Source: a bacterium
Lineage (GTDB): Bacteria; Bdellovibrionota_C; UBA2361; OMII01
Assembly: GCA_017853915.1 (NCBI GenBank)
Contig: JAFMIS010000175.1
Coordinates: 1-5,709, forward strand
Length of the DNA stretch: 5,709 bases
Direction: 5' to 3'
The position numbers and the translations under genes are program-made. Shown piece by piece: positions 5,551 to 5,709 of this stretch. Below the pieces are notes generated by a model. The model was not told where the DNA came from. It saw only the letters and a list, made by a program, of their open reading frames with translations, and ran no database searches. Position 1 is the stretch's first letter. Every line of letters begins with the position of its first letter.

Positions 5551-5709
5551 ATGAAAACTATCGGTAAGTCGAGGTATACAACTTGGCTTCAGCCAGGTTT
5601 TGCTGATTTGGCTGTATCATTAAAGGAACACCGACTTGTGAGTGAGGCGCTACTCATCTTCTGGGCCCCGCACTACTTCTGCGCTCGCCTCTGCAGCAGG
5701 CTTCGGCGG
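5551..5709 (+). CDS. Possible 5' part of an unrecognised gene, runs off the window
   Basis: An open frame starts at ATG 5551 and stays open for 53 codons to the last base (MKTIGKSRYTTWLQPGFADL and on). I recognise no domain. There is no good Shine-Dalgarno. A candidate promoter lies upstream: TTGAAT at 5490-5495, then 18 bp, then TATACG at 5514-5519. A terminator-like hairpin falls inside the frame at 5582-5601, and the last 24 bases are a GC-rich repeat, both of which argue against coding. It lies in the AT-rich segment right of the tRNA-Ser fragment. Confidence 0.2.
   Translation, partial: MKTIGKSRYTTWLQPGFADLAVSLKEHRLVSEALLIFWAPHYFCARLCSRLRR
5582..5601 (+). terminator. Weak intrinsic-terminator-like hairpin
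   Basis: CTTGGC-TTCA-GCCAGG, with one T-G wobble, is followed by TTTT. The stem is 6 bp and the T-tract is short. No + strand gene ends just before it, so its target is unclear. Confidence 0.22.
5686..5709 (+). repeat. Second copy of a GC-rich block, cut by the window end
   Basis: CGCCTCTGC (5686-5694) is identical to 5298-5306. GGCTTCGGCG (5699-5708) matches GGCTACGGCG (5313-5322) except for one base. The spacer between the blocks differs (4 against 6 bases). The right edge is unknown because the window ends. Confidence 0.35.

Noticed and set aside
1..5709. CRISPR array, insertion sequence or integrase gene within the window
   Set aside because: No regularly spaced repeats, transposase or recombinase motifs were seen in any of the translated frames.

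Overview
The window is about 5.7 kb of bacterial chromosome of moderate GC content (roughly half, by eye). Three housekeeping-type genes are recognisable: purU, tadA and an adenosine-kinase-like PfkB kinase. A tRNA-Ser gene carries an encoded CCA. Together these fit a Gram-negative bacterium, probably Pseudomonadota or a related phylum, but nothing here fixes the genus.

Layout. Positions 1-160 hold a tRNA-Leu-like 3' fragment on the + strand and an intact tRNA-Ser(CGA) on the - strand. Positions 161-671 are non-coding leader with candidate promoters and a set of competing hairpins. Four genes then alternate in strand: an HD-domain phosphohydrolase (+, 672-2450), a PfkB/adenosine-kinase-like kinase (-, 2460-3446), purU (+, 3851-4726) and tadA (-, 4732-5193). 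They form two tightly convergent pairs with gaps of 9 bp and 5 bp. A divergent non-coding region of about 400 bp separates the pairs, so no two genes share an obvious operon. After tadA, 5194-5430 holds a GC-rich hairpin, a degenerate tRNA-Leu-like remnant and an 18-bp 3' fragment of a second tRNA-Ser. From 5431 the sequence becomes AT-rich, and an unrecognised open frame runs off the end of the window.

Function. Three of the four proteins handle nucleotides, one-carbon units or tRNA bases. PurU releases formate from 10-formyl-THF. The kinase probably salvages adenosine or a similar nucleoside. TadA makes inosine-34 in tRNA. The fourth is an HD hydrolase with SAMHD1/dNTPase-like motif spacing and a long C-terminal part I do not recognise. 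The theme may be coincidental because the genes are not co-transcribed.

The most interesting features are three. The first is the tRNA debris at both ends of the window: a convergent tRNA-Leu-like/tRNA-Ser arrangement occurs twice, and the second copy looks like an integration scar marking an island to the right. The second is the stand-alone HD phosphohydrolase beside the tRNA-Ser gene. The third is the evenly spaced, mutually exclusive hairpin set in that gene's leader.
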